From: Strigamia acuminata
Taxonomy: Eukaryota; Arthropoda; Chilopoda; Geophilomorpha; Linotaeniidae
Assembly: GCA_949358305.1 (NCBI GenBank)
Contig: OX442315.1
Coordinates: 3,720,001 to 3,784,000 of the forward strand
DNA length: 64,000 nucleotides
Direction: 5' to 3'
The notes under the pieces were generated by a model that saw nothing but the letters and a program-made list of their open reading frames with translations, had not been told where the DNA came from and made no database searches. Position numbers and translations under genes: made by a program. Below, in pieces: positions 22,213-34,900 of the stretch (position 1 is its first letter; each line of letters starts with the position of its first letter).

Positions 22213-22790
22213 TACTAGTATACCGTTAACTATGAAAACGTGATATACCGGTAGCAACAATAATTAATATCTCATTTGCTACTGAATATAATTTATGTGG
22301 TATTTTCCTTGATCGTATTAATCATGCATCATCCTTTGAAAGTTCATGAAGTCGATTTGCAATATTTTTTATTTTTGATGAAAGGATGTGTATAATTACT
22401 GATTTTACTGTTGGTTGGATCCACAAAATAAAAGCATGGTTTATTCTATTTTTTTTGGGGGGGTGGCACATGTACAAAATCAAGGGGACAAAAGAGATAT
22501 TAGCATAATTTATGACACTTTACACACACTTCCTGTTGCGCGTCACTCAATCTCAAATAAAAACACACCCTTGACGTTGGCTTCCCTGCTCGGCGTTGCA
22601 TTTTGTACGATTTTGTACATCCCTCAATTATTTTCTAAAATAAATAAATGATATCCTGAAAAGTTGTACCGGTATTTGATTATTGCTGTTTTACACTTGG
22701 AGATTTCAAGGTTATTTACACAATATAATTTCTGACAAAAAGCCTGTAATTAGAGACACATTTATTTTAAGCACATGTAATAAAAATTGT
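22213..22790. other. Intergenic AT-rich DNA, 3' side of transporter gene A
   Basis: No conserved coding sequence. The short open frame at 22415-22651 has no recognisable domain. The polyadenylation region of the minus-strand transporter probably lies here: TTTATT at 22760-22765 reads AATAAA on its strand. Confidence 0.4.
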
Positions 22791-25700
22791 TTACATTTTG
22801 AATAGCAACAAAGTAACTAAAAAACCTAAACCATAAAATAAAACAGAATTAATATTGTATAGAGTTATTATAACTGGAAATATCACTTACTAATGGCTGA
22901 ACAACCCGCAAATAAATAAAACAATCCATTCAAACCAATCGAAAAGGCCAGATATTGCACGATTAAAGCATTCAAAAGTGTTGCAATAATCTGCAATGCA
23001 TGACATTAGCTCAATGTGACCAAAATAAATGCAAATCTTGCAATACCGTGTACGTAAATACTAATCCGTAATTAATTCCAGCATATTTGAGTCCGAATTT
23101 CTCTGCAGTAACTACCGGTAAAAGGATAAAATTTCCGGAATAAAATATGACAATTGCCGAGACCCAAAACGCAAACATAATTTGCCCGCCATGCGATGTT
23201 AAAGGAAAAGTTGCCGCAAAGATTGCACTTCCTGCTGTAACACACAGCATGCACGACTAAAAATAAGTTATAAATTTTATTTAGGTAAGAATTGTCACAA
23301 CACCACATTTGACTTTTCACTTTGTAATTGAACTTGTCCATCAAAAATCCCCACAAAATTCGACCGCTGGCATTAAATATTGAGTGAAGTGCTCCGACCA
23401 AAGCCAAAAATTTGTCGTCTTTAATAAACGTTTCGCCGTACGCCTACAAGTTGGAAAAAATCAGTTGTGTTTGCACTGGCAGTCCAAGGGGGTGGCCATG
23501 GGAGCCAAGATTATTCAGCAATGGAAACAATGTCATTTTTTTGTCCAAAAATTCAATTTCAGGCTCAAATATCCAATTTTTGCAAAAAAATTTAAACATT
23601 GACTGTTTTGGATAAAAGTATATTAAAAAATTGACTGTTTTGGCCAAAAATTGACTGTTTTGGCCAAAAAATGACTGTTTTGGCTAAAAATTGACTGTTT
23701 TGGCCAAAAAATGACTGTTTTGGCTAAAAATTGACTGTTTTGGCTAAAAATTGACTGTTTTGGCTAAAAATTGACTGTTTTGGCCAAAAATTGACTGTTT
23801 TGGCTAAAAATTGACTGTTTTGGCCAAAAATTGACTGTTTTGGCAAAAAATTGACTGTTTTGGCTAAAAATTGACTGTTTTGGCAAAAAATTGACTGTTT
23901 TGGCTAAAAATTGACTGTTTTGGCTAAAAATTGACTGTTTTGGCTAAAAATTGACTGTTTTGGCCAAAAATTGACTGTTTTGGCCAAAAATTGACTGTTT
24001 TGGCTAAAAATTGACTGTTTTGGCCAAAAATTTGTGACCGATTATCGGCCACTGCAACACACCCACATGGCCCAGCCCAACCCCACCCGCCAGGTGGCGT
24101 TGACGGTTGAGGGATGGTGACCAGGATGACGTCATATCCGGTCACCAACCCCACAACCAATGGGAAGAGGTACTCTCGTACCCATGGTGCAAGAGTGAGC
24201 TATAAAAGGCCCAACATCCTGTTTCTGGCCAGAGTTCCACAGGAACGGTCCTGACCAACATCAGACCGGTCCACACTCTTGTTCACCATGGTGTCACTTA
24301 GGGACTTGGCCGGTTTGCCAGTCCCAGTACCGTGAGCGATTACCATGGGCCAAATGAACATCGACATGACCACGCCGCACAACCAGGTTAACCCTAACCA
24401 CGTGTGTGCCGCGTGTGGTCACAGGTCTGCTGCAGCAATGCAGCAGGAGCATGGGAGAGACACAAGATATTGACCCCTAGACAACTGAATAAAGGCCTAA
24501 AACCTCAAACACAGTCTCGTGTAGTCTCCTATCTATACGTGTCGAGCGTCCGGCGCTGTTTAGGCATTCCAGTGCCCGAACAATGTCCGTCCACTCTCAC
24601 AATTGGTGGCCCGTCCTGGGATAGAATTTTTTTTTTACAACAAAACGAATGTTTTTTAGGAGAATTTTTTGTTTGTTGTTTGTGAAATTTAAGTTCGAAT
24701 CCTGAGACCTGGTTGTGAATATGGGTATTGGACCTGGTTGTGGACTGCTGAGGCCAGTAGTACGATATAACCATCCAATATACGGACCCTGTTGACCAAA
24801 CCTTGATATTTGCGCGTGCTAACTGGGTGTTGTTGTGCGGGTGAGGCTTGTGGCGTAGTCGAGTCCGGAGGTTATTGGAGGCAAGCGACCTAGTGCCGCT
24901 GTACGACTTCAAGTTGAGCATTGTTGCGATATCATTGCGTATCATTTCATTTTTGGGTAGGTTGACTGGATTGTTGACTTAATTAAGAAAACATTTCCAG
25001 AATTCTTACTAACCTTATTATTTCTATTTTTGGTGAAAAGGACCTATATGAAGGACTGTTTTTGTTTGTTGTTGCTGAAAAAAGAAGGGGCTTCAGGATT
25101 AATTAACCAGTTGCCCTGGTCCCCAAAACAGCATGCGTTCGCGCAGGTAATTAAAAAAGCCACTTACAAATTCAAAACTTAGTTTTTTTAGTTGCTTTCA
25201 TGGGTCGGGCGTAGGACGTACGATTTATCAGACCGAAAGTATTGGTGAAGCGCTGGTGTTTGCATCGTCGAGTGGACAGATGTATCAATGATCTGGGACG
25301 GCGCCCAGGGAGGTCAAATGTAAAAAGCTCGGTGCAAAGGGATCGGTTAGCCACTGTGGTAAACACTAGTATGCACGCCAAGCACGAGTACAGTATTAGG
25401 TAATGACTGCGGACTTTCCCTTGTTTCCCTGCACCAGTGGATGTTAAAGACGAAAACTGTGAATTTTTTCTTGCCTGCAGGAACTAAATTAGGTTTTTTT
25501 CGGCGACTACAACCACTGGGGTTTGGAGAATAGGAGAGCGGCCGGTGAGATGGTAAATCGCCGGTGACGTGCTCAAAGGCACACTATTTACACGTGTGTT
25601 GACAGAATGGCTAACTCATTGTACATTGGGTGAATCCATGACTGTACCTTTTGAATTTTTCTTTTCATTTTTTCACGTGCCTACTCAACTTCCATCGATT

Positions 25701-28700
25701 CTCGTCCCCAAGATGAATGGAATTGGCATTGCCCGAGAAATACCTACATCTCCAAAAAGACCTCTCTTGGCAACTTTCTTTTAATTCTTTCTCTTCTTCG
25801 AATTCTTTTCCTTCCATCCCGGGTGAAAACATGCAGCAGGGCACTTTCTAAGGTGAGAAAAGTGGAGGCTCTGGAGCGGGCAGTAACGACGTTTGCTGTT
25901 TGACTTTATCTGGCCAAGTGTCAAGCCTGGTTAACAGCCAGCTGTGTGTCTAACTCAGGCAGTTTACAGGAGAACTCTACTCTTCATTCGTTCTTTTGCT
26001 AGATTGCCAAACAAAAACCCCTCACCAAGATATTCACTTATCTTGGTGGAGTCTGAGAGATGTGCAAACATTTCAAAAGATTCACACAAATAAACAGGTG
26101 AAAAAACGTTTTGTATTTCAATTTTTGAAATGTTCTAGTTTTTTATCTTCTCAAAAGGAAGACTGGGAAACGAAAACAAACTTTAAAAAACCATTTGTTG
26201 TGCAAACAGGAATAAAAAACCAAAGTTTTTGTCAAATTTCGACATGTGCACAAGCACGTAGATGCGAAAAAATGACTACGAAACGGGGTTTTATCCAAAT
26301 TATTCCACTCAATTGACATTCGAGTAGATGGACTACCTGGTCAGGGACTTTATTAAAAAATTCGTGGAAGAGTTGTTAAAACAGCAACGGGACTTAGCAA
26401 ATAGTGTATGACCCGTCTCCGGCAATGATCAGTCACTACGAAATCGAAAATAATGAAAATTGAACAATACCGACAAACACAAATTCAAAATAGATAAAGC
26501 TTTGTAATGGGAAAATGTTTATTCCCGGAAGTTACGATGGCCCAGTTGAAAAGTTTAGTGTTTACAGAAAATAAATTCAACCAAAAAATGGATATTTTTG
26601 ACCAAAAAGCAAGAAAATCCGGAATGTTTGAGAAATCAAACACAAACCAAACGTTTTATAACGAAACGACATGTTTTTATTTAAAAAATAAGTTGTTACA
26701 AATAAAAATCCTTCGGCGAAGGATAGTTACGAGAAGGATTGACTTTTTTCCGAAATTTTCCGAAATTTTGCTGAAAAATCAACCTTTTTGGAAGAAAACA
26801 ACGGTAAAATCGATGAATTTGGTTCGCAATGAGTGGAGAATCACCACAAATCATTCTAAAACCTGAAAAATCGAACGAAAATCCATTTTCTTACCCGGAA
26901 CAATGACGATTTTTGCTTCGGCGAAGCCGCACGGTCGCAACAAGCGACACGCGCAAAAGCACCGCCGATACGTAACAGTCGACTTCCCGGCGAGACAAAT
27001 GAAGGAAACGAACACTTTTTCGACGATTCGGCTTGTTTAAAATTAAAAAACGAATGGAATCACCGGTAAAATGAGTTCAAAAAACCTTTTTGCACCAAAG
27101 ATGACAATTCTTGACAGATTTCGACCACGTGGTTTTCCGCGAAAATGGCCGAAAATTTGAATCAAGAAACGATCGTTTTAATGCGGAAAAGTAAGAAAAG
27201 CACGATTAAAGAAGGGATTGATGTGATTTAACATCACAAAACACTCCAAATTCGAATAAAAACCGATTTGACACATTTTTTGTCAATAAAAACTGAGGTT
27301 TTCGCCAATTTTTGAGCGCGTGGTTGACGGCACGCACACCAAAATAATCGCCGCGAAAACAACGATCGTGCCTAAAAGTAAGTATGAGTTGGGATAAAGT
27401 GGTAAAAGGCACCACAAACCTTTCCGACTAAAGAGTTTAATAATTGTAAACGTGTTTCGGGCGGAAATTGACGTTTTCACCGATATTTTTGTTTGACCGC
27501 TTGGTTCATTGCCGGGCGAATCAACGAAATTGCCGCGAAAACAATCAATTTTTTCTCGAAATACAGGTACGGTAATTGCTCAGGATAACGTGATTAAACA
27601 CCGCGGAACGTCCCGAGAATTATAATACAAGCATTTTTTATGTTTTTTCACCGGGAAATGGACATTTTGCCAGATTTTTCGAACACGAGATTTATCGCCT
27701 CGTACGAGAGAAATTGCCGCAGAAAAAGATCGTTTTCTCGTGGAAAATGTGAAATTAAGAATGAATATTGTGGTTGCTACCCACAAAACTATGGAAAAAC
27801 CCATAAATGGACTTTTTTCGAAAAAAATGGACGTTTCGGCCGAATTTCGACCGTGTGGATCACCACTGCACGTAAACAAATTTCCCGCAAGAAACGACCG
27901 TTTTCTGGAAAAGAAGATCAAAAACACCGTTTTTAGATTGAAATGAAGTGGCGAATGCCACAAAAACCATTTAGAAATCCGAAAAATTGAGTTACGAAAC
28001 ATTTTTGACCGAGAAATTGTTTAAAATGGCCACTCGGACCGCGTAGTCTAAAAACTACAATAATCGAATTTTGGCCACCAAAAAACATATTTCGAAGCAA
28101 AAAAAGAACCATTTTTTTTTTAATAAAAGTAACAAAAACACACGTTTTTAGGTTTAAGATTTTTTATTTTATTAATGATCTGTAAAACTGGAAAATAAAA
28201 TGTTAAAACTTTATTTGGAAAATGCAGGAATTTTGAAAATATAGGAAGTTTTTGTTTTATTACCAATAAAAAGGAAATACTCTCCTTAGAATTGAATTTT
28301 CGGAAATTGACTGTTTTGGCAAAAAATTGACTGTTTTGGCTAAAAATTGACTGTTTTGGCCAAAAATTGACTGTTTTGGCCAAAAATTATATGTTTGAGC
28401 CTAAAAATAAATTATTTTGCTCTCATACTAAATTCTTTTGGGCTTAAATTTGAATATTTGGTCCAAAACAGTCAATTTACGGCCAAAAACATTCAATTTT
28501 TTCGTTCACAAAAAAATCGAACCAAAATGGCCACCTCCTCGTATGGTTTCCGGATCCGCCCGTGTGTGTTCGTGCGTGTCCTAAAACCCGATGCTTGTTA
28601 CACTGACATTAATATTGGCAACATACCTTGTACATAGCATTCGTAAAACAAATAATCTGAATCTGAAAAAAGCACGTCGCCCACAAAACATAAAACTGAC

Positions 28701-31700
28701 GATCGCCTAACATTTGTCGAGGAGTAAACGATTGACATTTCACTACGCTATCTGTTAAAAATAACAAATAACAACCCACCGTGATAATTTAATTTCTGCT
28801 TACCATTCTTCCTAGTGCTAGAACACCGAACATCCACACTAGTATCCTCGCTTATTCTATCATTCCCAAACCATATCAACAAATAAGCGAGCAATTGGAT
28901 CGAAACAGTGATTCCTCCCAACAGCAGAAACGTATTCGGAACTCTATGAATCAACTGCAAATCAGCGAAATATCTGCAGAATACAATTCTCAATCAATCG
29001 AATTTGACACCAAACTAACCCTTACCCATCATCCATCGGTGCACTATTCTTTGCATTTATAAATTGAGTTTGCAAAGGACTAAACGCACTTCCCGCGATC
29101 CCCAAAGCTCCAAGTATCAATCCAGTAATCAATGCTTTGTCGTTTGGAAAGCACTGTTCAAGTACAAAATTGCAATTTACACAAATAAAACGATGATTTC
29201 GTATCTTTGTATTCGTACAGCCATGCAGAGAGTTATTGGTGGCATGTAAGCTATTCCCATTCCCACTCCCGTCAAAAACCCATACGTAAATGAGAGAAGG
29301 GCTATTGAATGTTTGATGGCGAAATACGACGACGCAATGCCAGAACTAAAAGAAACAAATCAAATTCAATTCTTAAATATTCGATCAATTTAATGGCGAG
29401 GAGGAATATTTTCGACCCGGATTCTTTGCGACCGGGATTCTTTTCGACTCGAGGTAAAGTGCGCTTTTTTTCGACTGGGATTATTTTCGACCAGGAAAAT
29501 TTTCGACCAGGAAAATTTTCGACTAGGAATTTTTTCGACTCAAACAGGATAATTTTCGACCAGGAAAATTTTCGACCAGGATTCATCTCGACCAGGATTT
29601 TTTTCGACCGGACATTTTTCGACTTCACCAATGGTTGGGGGTTTATATACCCCAAATAATGTCACGCATTATATAACTGACGATGTCAGTATACAATACG
29701 TGACGATGACACGTATTGCATACATGACAGGAGTAATGTGTATTGTTCAATCCAACACTATATTTTTTAATGGAAATTGCTGGAATTGTGTTTCTTGAAT
29801 AAGCATTTTTTAGAAGCAAATAATCTACTTTTGCAGCCTTCTTTATAGCATTTACTCACTAAAAGTTTATTTCTAATTGCAGATTGTATTGTGCAATCCG
29901 ATCTGTTTAATCGGTTACACTATCGCATCATGGAATTTCTTTAACGAGCGGATACACGAAGAAGAATTCATTCTTTTAAATTTTTTTGGTCAAGATTACG
30001 TGAAATATCAGAAGAACGTGCCTACTGGATTATCTTTTATATCGGGATTCAGGGTAGAGTACCAATAAGCGGACAAAAATCTTTATTTTCAATTCAATTT
30101 TTTTTTTTAATAAACAAACAAATAAATAAAAACTGTGTAAATTAATTTCAAACTTTAATTTCATCATTGGAGTCGCAAACAAGCAGAATCAAACCTATTT
30201 TTCTACTTTTTCTTTCGACAAATGAAAAAACATCGGATTCGATTAAATTCGTGTGAAAATGCTTTTATTTCTCATTATTATAAAATTAAACTACTGTAAA
30301 ATATTCTAAAAACAGTGCTGCCACAAGGCAGATGTAATTTACAAAATAATGTACAAAAATATTTTTTTTCCATTGACATTTACATTTTTCTAAATAAATA
30401 AAGAGCACCACTAATAATAAAATTAAAAATGTTCTATAGCTGCTAAATAAACTAAGTTTGTTTAGATCGACAATATCAAAAATATAATGTGTTGTTTTTT
30501 CTTTTTGATATTGCTAATAAACGTTGTGATACGATGCTGTGAATATTACAGGATAATACTTGTTTTTTTTTTTTTTATACGGATGGGATTCGTAGGATTC
30601 GGATAGATTCTGGGGATTCGGATGGGATTCGGAGGGGATTCGATGGGACTTGGAAAGATGCATATTATCATCACATCATTATCTTTAAAACTGAATAATA
30701 AATATGAAATTTACCGGCAGTTTTGATCAAGTTATGTAATAAAACACTCCAAAATTCAGAAATTAACACGAAAGCAAAACCTAATTCCAGCCAATAGTAA
30801 ACAATATTAAAAATACAAAAAATAAACCAAAGATATTGCTAAATTTTAATAACTGTTATGCTGGGGCATCACGTTGAAATAAAGGAGAGGTTTTTAAAGT
30901 GGAAAACAAAACACACGTCTTTACTCGTGGGTAAAATACAAGCAAGTGAGGAGTAATACAAAATTGTCATGGTAACGCTTTTACAACAATGTAACAGTAT
31001 GATATAGCAATAACACGTTCTTCAACAATGAACTCAACATTACATTAACATAACTTAACAATAACCAAAGTTAAAAAATTAAATTAAAAGCGAGGGGCGC
31101 AGGTGGGTGCAGGTCAAGCGCGCACGTGAGCGCGCAGGTCAAGGCGAGTGAAAAATTCGACGGAAAATTTGAGGGAAAATTCAATTACCGAGTCATTTAG
31201 ACTTGTCAATTATTCCAGTTTTGGAAAACAAAATTATTATATTGTCTCTTGAATTAGTGACTTTTTTGATTTCTATTCAAAATTCAAATTTTAAAAGAAA
31301 AAAATATTTCCAGAAAATTAAAATTAAATTAAATTAAAATTAAATTAAATTTAATTAATTTAAATCCCACGAAATGCATGTTTGAAACAGAAACTTGATA
31401 AAGTTTACCACCAAAAACTTTTTCAACAACTTCCATAAAATGAAAATAAAACAACAAATGAAACAGGTGTAAATCAGCTGAATGAAGACCTCTTTATCAG
31501 GTCACATCAAGGCCTGGGTTATTATGAGGAAGTGAGAAGCCTTGGAATCAAACATCATGACATATTCATGGCAGTGCATTTAACCAAAAAATCATTTATC
31601 AAACATACCGGTAATGTGGAATTAAACTTTTAAGAAAAAAAAAATCTTTTTATAATTTGTCTCATCACCTTTATGCCACAGGAAAAAAGCTAATTTCATG

Positions 31701-31940
31701 GTTATGTGCCCCAAGTAAAGCGAGGAACGTCGTATCTTTCTTTCTTTCTCTCTTTCTTTTATATTTTCCATTTATTTTTCTTGCATTTCCCTTCAAACAC
31801 CTGTCGGGTTGACTTTGCCTAAAGGAGACTGGTGTCTCTTTACTGAATATTGGAGGAGGAACACCTGCTGCCATTTATATCACACCTCTCAAGGGTAAAG
31901 ACACTTCCGGCCCCTCTTCACACAGGTCACACACACACAC

Positions 31941-31994
<54 letters not shown>

Positions 31995-34900
31995 TAAACT
32001 CTCCGACTTGCGCCACAAATTGAATTGTCAAAGTTTCATGTTTCATATTAATTTTTTTGAAGAATATTCGTCCTAGGAGTCATAAATTTCTGTGATTTTA
32101 TTAGATTCACACAGGTGCAAACATTTCCCCCACCATTCCGCATAATTTCCTATAATAGAATTTCCAAATTGGTTTCTAACAAAAAAAAAACTTCTAAACG
32201 TCATTTTTATTTGATTTATATTTATGTATTGGAGCATTTTACGCTAATCTGTTTGGCATTAAAAATTAAAAACGAATTAAAACACCGATAGTTTATTTGC
32301 TTCCATTTTGACCACCAAAGTGAATCTCATTTCATGCTCAATAAATTATGCATGGTTTCTTTTTTTAAACCAATATAAAATAGAATGGTAAAATACTGTT
32401 AAAATTTAGCGAAGAATTATCCATCGCTCCGTTGCTTAGCGACCACGTGTTTCGCAGCGAAGTCGCCCATCGGAATAATTTGACGCGCTATCTTTGAAAT
32501 TGTTGGAAAACATGCGAAAAAACATTGTTTTCCAACAATTTCAAAGACAGCGCGTCAAATTATTGTTTTCAAAACAATATCACCTTCGTTAAAATCTGAT
32601 TATTTGATGAAATAAGACTTATTTTACTTGCAAAAACTTATACATTAATTTATTGCCGTTTGTATTTGCCGTTATACAGAAGAAAATAACTGCACCAGAG
32701 CGAATAAATATTACATGTTTTTTTTAAGTACGGATCGACTTCCATTTAGCCACAAAATGCATTAAAGTTTTCGATCCAAAGTGCTCCGACTTACTAATTC
32801 TTGCAATTCCTCGCAAAAAACTTTATTTTATTTTAATTAAACTAGAATTAGCTATTTCACCGTGTCGCCATCTATCGCCAGAATAAAAAGCTCAAAAACG
32901 AGCTCGAAATTCAAATTTAGTAAACTATAATTTACTACAAACGGTTATAAAACAACGAGGAAAAATATTATGCTCTCTCCTGAGACTAAATTGGGCTAAA
33001 TATTGCATGGTTTTATTCATTTGATTTAATTTAATTGTCGTCTGCACCGACGATTTTTCAATTTGCCCCTGACCTCTCCATTTTGCACTTGCATTTTTGC
33101 TAATTTCAAACATTTTTTTCCTCTGATTGAGCCACAAAAGTAAATGTCATTCCTTGTAAGAACACACAACTTGAGTTTGATGTGTTTTTTGAGTTGTGCA
33201 ATGCACCCAAGCCTTTCTGTGCCCCCTAAGTTTTGTGTTTTCTTCACTGAAAAACAAAGGGGTGAAAAATGGGTCAAAGTCACTGGCTAAATGTAGGGTG
33301 AGTGACCGAGTGACGCGATAAGAATTGGAGAGGAGTGCCAATCACGTGCCAAACCTTGGACCAAGGCCAAACATCATAAGTGAGAGAGCGACATTGCTAA
33401 AACCCGTGTACCTGTGTAAAATTGACAATGGCTTCACAAGATATGGATCCTGATGTTGCAAAGACTTTATTTCGCGAAGGTGTGACATTAATATTTTTAG
33501 ATGTACCACCAAAAACTGAATTTGGAATAGATCACAATACTTAGAATGTGGAAACCGATATCAAAGGTGTCAAGATGATTCCTCTGGGCATTCATTTTGT
33601 ATATTACAGGTAATTTCGAGGTTAAAAATTTGGATTTGGATTTTGCAATGACTAATGACCACAATTTATTTTCTTTATTTCAGTGCAGTTAGTCGGGACA
33701 ACCAAATGGCACCCAGAACTGGATTTTTTCATTAATTCAATAAAGGAGAAATAGTTGTTACAAAATGGGATAAATATCTCGAAGGTTATTTTAATTAACG
33801 TTTAAATTGGTCTGTAACCTGAATTGTGTATCGTTCAATATAGATATCAAAGATGAAGTCACTTCAGATGAAGAAATAGACAGGCTTAAAGAGAATTTAA
33901 GGGAGCTTGACAAACATTTAGGCGCTTATCCATACGACAACTGGAAAAAATGGATTTTCCAGACCTACTACATGACTGGTAAGGAAAAAAATTTCGTATT
34001 TTGTAAAATATTTTATACAAAACTTATTCTCTTAGACACAGTTTTAGAACGGGTGCAGCCATTAAACAAAAAAATTTCGTCAGTTTCCCATTTAATAACT
34101 GATGAGAGTGAATCGTCAACAAGAACAAATAAGAGACCAAAACTAGATGATTTTCTTCCGAAAATGTGTCAAAAACCCGGAACGGAAATTCGTTTTTCCA
34201 AATTTCCTGAAAAAAGTAAGAAGAAAAAAAAGACAATTTTGATTTTAAAAAAGTAACTTAAATGTTTTGTGAAATCACAAAACAGTTTAGATTTGACCTA
34301 TACTTTAGATCAAATGCTCAAATCGTATACAGATCCTGAAGACATTCTCGGAGAACTTCAAATGGCTTTTATTTGTTTTATTTTAGGACAGGTGTACGAC
34401 GCATTTGAAGAATGGAAACATTTAATCCACTTGCTGTGCTCGTGCGACAATGCTCTTACGAAATACGCAGATTTATATTCAAAATTCATTTTTGTACTTC
34501 ATCACCAACTTCAGGAAATTCCTCGCGATTTCTTTGTAGATATTGTCAGTCGTGAAAACTTCCTCGTCAACACATTGCATTCTTTCTTCTCCAATTTGAA
34601 CGGGAACCAACAAGTACCGCACGAAATTGTAGAAAAGGGTAGAAGGTTTAAAAAAATATTTAACGAAAACATTCAAGTGGGATTTTGATAGGGAAGATGA
34701 TGATGAAGCGCCTGTTGTTGTTGAAACTGAAGAAATGTGATTCGTGTGAATAAATAAAAATATTTGGTCAAAGTAATTTTTTTTGGAATTTTTTATTTAT
34801 TAATAAAAATGATGACATTGCAATTCGATTGACGAGTTTCAAAATTATCAACATCCGAAGTTAAACTCTAAACCTTCAAAGAAATTTCATTAAAAATCAT

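Larger units (their letters stand above)
30069..33427. other. Non-coding DNA inside the foldback-like unit
   Basis: AT-rich, no conserved reading frame. It contains a GGGATTCGGAT-type short repeat (about 30580-30650), a CA microsatellite and a long hairpin, both listed separately. The last 100 bp are presumably the old AAR2 promoter. Confidence 0.4.

Noticed and set aside
23590-24030. Possible CRISPR-like array
   Set aside because: Units are contiguous 20-mers with no unique spacers, in an animal genome.
24404-24945. Short coding frames around the lone LTR
   Set aside because: They cross the LTR end and primer site and have no gag similarity.
26507-26866. 119-codon plus-strand frame in transporter intron 6
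   Set aside because: Low-complexity K/N/F-rich, lies in the diverged satellite region, no similarity recognised.
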